The notes under the pieces are model-generated. The model did not search any database and had not been told where the DNA came from. It saw only the letters and a list, made by a program, of their open reading frames with translations. Of a stretch of DNA of 64,000 nucleotides, positions 60,124 through 64,000 are shown piece after piece. Origin of the DNA: Ptychodera flava (taxonomy: Eukaryota > Hemichordata > Enteropneusta > Ptychoderidae). The translations under genes and the position numbers were made by a program. Where the stretch lies: the NCBI RefSeq assembly GCF_041260155.1, contig NC_091934.1:41742694-41806693 (forward strand), written 5' to 3'. The stretch's first letter is position 1. Each line of letters opens with the position of its first letter.

Positions 60124-63100
60124 TCAGTCCTCATTCCTTTTTCTAGGTTTTCGACGAAACCCAGTGGAGATTGCTTCAAAACTCCTCTGCTTGGTCTCCG
60201 GCACCAGGAAATAAGCAAAGGCGGTGTAGTAGATCATGATCACCATGAAGATCAAGAACATGTAGGCGCCAATGCCAGACTGTAAAACAGGAAATGAACT
60301 AACACTGAGTGGTCATCAGACTCGACACAGGAATCAGGTAAGTGACATTGTCACGCAACACGCAAGTACAAACCCTAAATAAAAAAAATATTGCTACTTT
60401 CTATTGTACGTTTGAAAGTCGAAATATATCATATTATGCCCACAAAAACAACCCAGTCTATACATCATGCAATGTTAGTTTAGCAACAAATGAATTCCAG
60501 TTCAGACTAAAATTCACATGCCAACAATAACGTATGAAAGTACACAATTATGTAATTTGTATTGTAAAATTGAACAGAGTAATTCGACATGATTTGGAGC
60601 ACAGAACAAGAAACTGCATTTCACAAGTAACGAAGATCATGGAGGAGTTGGATGGAGCTATCCAAAGTTATAGCTGTTGCCGCGTTAATAATTTTCATAT
60701 TAATATGTTTCCACCGTTTGCTAAAACGTAACAGAACGTTTACGGTAGTACCACAGTGCAACTCGAAAGTGCAAAACGTAAACTTTTGCTAACACTTTCT
60801 TTAATGGATCTCTCAACCATTCTCTTTCAAAATCAAGAATAAAAATCAGGGGTCACCGTGCAAATTTTGGTATTCGAGTAACAAATTACCGAAGATTTAC
60901 CGATGTTTAACATCCCTGTTTTAACTCTATAGAGAAAAACAAAAGTTCGAATTTTCGGAAAACTTAGACTTTAAAAGTTTTCTAACACCAAGAGCTTTAA
61001 AATGAAGAATTGGAAATTTTGGAGAGTCCAAATATCTGTCCCCGAGGCGCATTCTACCCTAAAAGCTTACCTGCATGTATGGAAATAGAAATGTAATAAG
61101 GACACCACTCCACCACTGAACTTGTACGCCTAAACTAACAGCTGCTGGCCTTGTACTCTGCGACCAAAGTTCTGGCACAATGATGAAGTAAACAGTGGCT
61201 AGAAGAAAAAAGATGAAATAAACCGTCCAATTAAACTATTTGTCGGACAAATGTGCAAACATTTAGTATGGTAAGTGTGCGCGTAAGCCTCGTTCACATA
61301 AGAAACTTTAGTGGTGGTAGAAAATTTTTGGCAGCGCTCTATCGCAAGCATTTGTTGCGTTGAAAACTAGTGATAGGGTACTACATAGTTTCTTTTAAGC
61401 ATGTATGTATTAAAAAAAATTGTTGTGTAGGTCTTGTTGATCTGACATTTGTTCTACGAATACGACTATGAATGTCCTGTCATATAGATGACCTAATATG
61501 TAGCAGTATGGTGTTGACGTTATTGACCTATCCTCAAACCCTTGATAACATACCATTTCACAATCTTTGTTGCTATTTTGCAGATGTCTGATAACATGAG
61601 GAACATTCGTTGTGTTTCGTTGGAAATCATATCCACTCGTAATGCTAGTGTAAACTTGCAAAACCCCTATCGATAACTATTAATTTCATTTATAATCTTC
61701 CTCAAATACAGGTTCACATTACCTGGTCCTATTGAAAAGAAGAATATTGACGCAAAGATGCAAATCATACTGATATAAGCCCAGGCATCAGCCTTCTCAG
61801 GATTCTGTGAAATAGATGTATATACAGTGTTAGGCTAAAGGCGATTTAGTCTCTAAAAAAGTCCCCCAATCATTGTAACTGTAATCTTTAACATCACTGA
61901 TTCATTGTGAGGTTTCGCATTTTTTGCTCACAATGAGTCAATGATAACGAACTACTTTGGAATGTTACACTATTCGTCAACGAAAATATTGAATGAGCCC
62001 ATCTCTCCATTTACAAAACTAGATAGCGCAAGAATCCAGGCCGACGATTATTTTCAATTAATAATGACTTGTGAAAATTGATTTGTTCATCAAACAAACC
62101 CCATTAGTAACATAAATGAATACATCTGTCTAAAATCGACTATGAGATGCATCATACCCCTTCGGATAGGAGATCCCATTACGCATGTTACGTGTTATAT
62201 AATTTTATGTCAGGTACATTTTATACACAAAATCGGATATATATATTGTATCTTATCCTGAGATTTATTCTCTTGACTACAGACAGATAACTCAATTTGC
62301 TTACCGCAAGATTTAATGAGAGGGCAATAATACCATTCAGAAGGACCATTGCCGCAAAATTGTAGAGAATAAGAGGTCTTCGACCGAATCTGTCTACCAG
62401 AAAGATCTAAAAGAAACTGTTTTCATTAGTATAATCTTCTAGAGTTTTGCACTGTCAATTAAAACTAATAATTGGCTCAAGGCATATTAGAAAATTCACG
62501 CACGCGCACTGCGCGCAAAAAGAATTTTCTTTGCGTTTGACCTCAAAGCCTCTCTCCCTTTCATTAACGAAATCTAATAAGTTCGAAAAATTGACGGTGA
62601 AATAATTGAACCGCAAAACACCATAAATTGGTGAAATATATTGTCGCAAATTTCAGCTGTTGACAGATATTTGAAACGATATTCGGAACAAAATCTGAAC
62701 GGTTAATGAGTATCATCACGGTGCAAAAAGTTGTTAGACGTTATCATGGCACACTGGTACAATTTCTTTTTACCATAATCGCAACAGAGGTAAACTATCT
62801 CCCTCAGAACGCAATGGGCTTCGTCCGTCACGAATGTTGTATTATTCTTTCTAAGCACAGAGAGTTTCATCGGCCATTTTCATGGTCCCCTATATGACGT
62901 CACATATGTTCTTTCTGGTGGTTTAAACTTGTAGAATGCAAAATTCACTTCTTACCAATCACCTAGAGGAGAAAGTTTTAACGCACCTGTCTTTCCAATT
63001 GACATTTCAGATCGGAATGCGGTGAACTTGGCTTTATAATTAGTTACGATGAGTTAGGTAAAAGTGGTACTATGTCGTATGAGTATACTGTACTTACAGC

Positions 63101-63781
63101 AATGAAAGAAGCAAACAATTCGACAAGGCCAATACCGAGAATGGCGTAGCTCACAGCATCCGGGTCATTAGGCCAAATCATCTCAAAGACGAAACCAGCG
63201 TATTGGTAAGCTGAAAACAGTGATGCATGATGGGAAAGTGTCGAAAGCGTAATTATCAATATCTTTGTTAATAGAATTAATGCAATCAATCAACTTATTC
63301 CAAAGGTTTATTTTCAGAATGTCAAAACGAAAAAAGGTAGAGTTTGTGTGACATTTGTGCCAAGATTAGACTGAAAGATAATTAGTCAAACGAAATTATG
63401 ATTCAGTAACCATCAAATATCAACATTCATCAATATCTGTATGTTTGTTTGTGGACTTACATTGCGCTTAACTATTGAAAGAACGTGTGTTTACGAGACC
63501 AAACTGACAATAGGCTACAGAAAAGGGATTCACATTTATTATTTTGTGGTGTGCCTAAACTTTGAAAACTGTACGTTTCCATCAGACTCTTACCGCTGGG
63601 ATGCCACATAGCTGTATGGACGACATTATCGTTACACTGATCAGGAGAGGTCGGCGATAGTTCGGATTGGTGAACAAACCAACTACTCCAACTTTCTCTT
63701 CTGTTAATTCTTCTCTGTGTTCGCGATTTATCTCATCGACCACCCAGTCGACGTCAGAGGTGCCGTAGTACTTCTTGATGG
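60124..63781 (-). CDS. SLC2A: GLUT-C: divergent SLC2A-family transporter, last six coding exons (5' part beyond window)
   Basis: Exons equivalent to 7-12 of GLUT-A: 63,781-63,594; 63,210-63,098; 62,406-62,305; 61,804-61,723; 61,198-61,071; 60,279-60,124. Lengths match the paralogues except exon 8 (113 against 114) and the last. Family marks remain: EKVGVVGLFTNPNYRRPLL before TM7, VDRFGRRPL, PELWSQSTRPAA and VPETKQRSF. The core is altered. TM7 reads IQLCGIPA instead of QQLSGINA, the TM8 asparagine is Glu (LVELFASF), TM10 reads GPATVYF instead of GPGPIPW, and both TM11 asparagines are gone (QVQWWSG). From memory, human GLUT11 shows a similar set (QLCG, Glu in TM8, GPAGV). The protein ends RKPRKRNED. 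Exons 1-6 should lie to the right of 64,000. Confidence 0.88.
60739..61062 (+). mobile_element. TTAA MITE family 1, copy C
   Basis: Starts near GGTAGTACCACAGTGC and ends GAGGCGCATTCTACC; the TTAA ends are mutated. It lies in GLUT-C intron 11 and ends about 9 bp from exon 11, so it directly follows that exon's donor site. Confidence 0.75.
63098..63210 (-). other. GLUT-C exon 8, one base short of frame
   Basis: The homologous reading is YQYAGFVFEMIWPND onward to FASFIA, but the only acceptor (CTGTTTTCAG) leaves CT before TAC. That needs one carried base, while exon 7 ends on a complete codon (GCG then GTAAGA). Exon 8 in both paralogues is 114 bases. Either one base is missing in the assembly, the intron uses an unusual boundary, or the gene is damaged. 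Confidence 0.7.
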
Positions 63782-64000
63782 CTACCGTGATTGATGAAAC
63801 CAGTGTTAAAATGGATGGCAATGGATAACAATGGTTTATTATTGTCAAGAGACCGTGCCGAGTATGAAATGTTGTAAAATATGACTGATGCTAATGATTG
63901 TCCCTATAGATGTTAAAAAATCCAAAATCTCTTCCAAACGCCCTCAACGACGTCTCTCTATAAAGTTTCATTAACTTGAACCTCAATGAGGAGAGTTGGG
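63782..64000. other. GLUT-C intron 6 (3' part)
   Basis: Sequence upstream of exon 7 on the minus strand; no further exon is visible before the window edge. Confidence 0.6.

Overview
This window is eukaryotic. Coding sequence is split into short exons with GT-AG introns, most of the DNA is non-coding, it is AT-rich, and it is full of microsatellites and small inverted-repeat elements. Gene content and repeat style fit a marine invertebrate, possibly an invertebrate deuterostome, but I cannot name the species from sequence alone.

Layout: (1) 1-6,600 holds no recognisable gene, only an (AAAT)n tract and one TTAA-flanked MITE. (2) 6,630-14,424, minus strand, is a complete nine-coding-exon phospholipid scramblase gene (255 residues). 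(3) 14,460-31,290 is gene-poor. It has foldback elements at 13.7 and 15.2 kb and a 3.34-kb transposon-like element with 390-bp terminal inverted repeats and a 9-bp target duplication (22,393-25,731). That element carries a nested 157-bp hairpin insertion and a decayed LINE reverse-transcriptase fragment. Several plus-strand exon-like segments are also present, including a run at 26.1-27.9 kb that resembles a degraded WSC domain. (4) 31,298-64,000 is a head-to-tail array of at least three SLC2A (GLUT) sugar-transporter genes, all on the minus strand: GLUT-A (44,049-31,298, 12 coding exons, 514 residues), GLUT-B (54,980-46,243, same 12-exon plan, one exon out of frame), and GLUT-C (last six coding exons, 63,781-60,124; the rest lies beyond the right edge).

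The three transporters share exon boundaries almost to the base, so they arose by tandem duplication. A and B keep the usual sugar-contact residues. C has replaced most of them in a pattern that recalls human GLUT11. One TTAA-flanked MITE family has seeded all three transporter genes and their spacers, in one case ending about 9 bp from a splice donor.

I saw no CRISPR, rRNA or tRNA genes and no retrovirus-like elements. The most unusual structures are the long-TIR element with hairpin ends and its nested hairpin, the poly(A) micro-insertion with a 15-bp target duplication at 12.06 kb, and the divergent third transporter.
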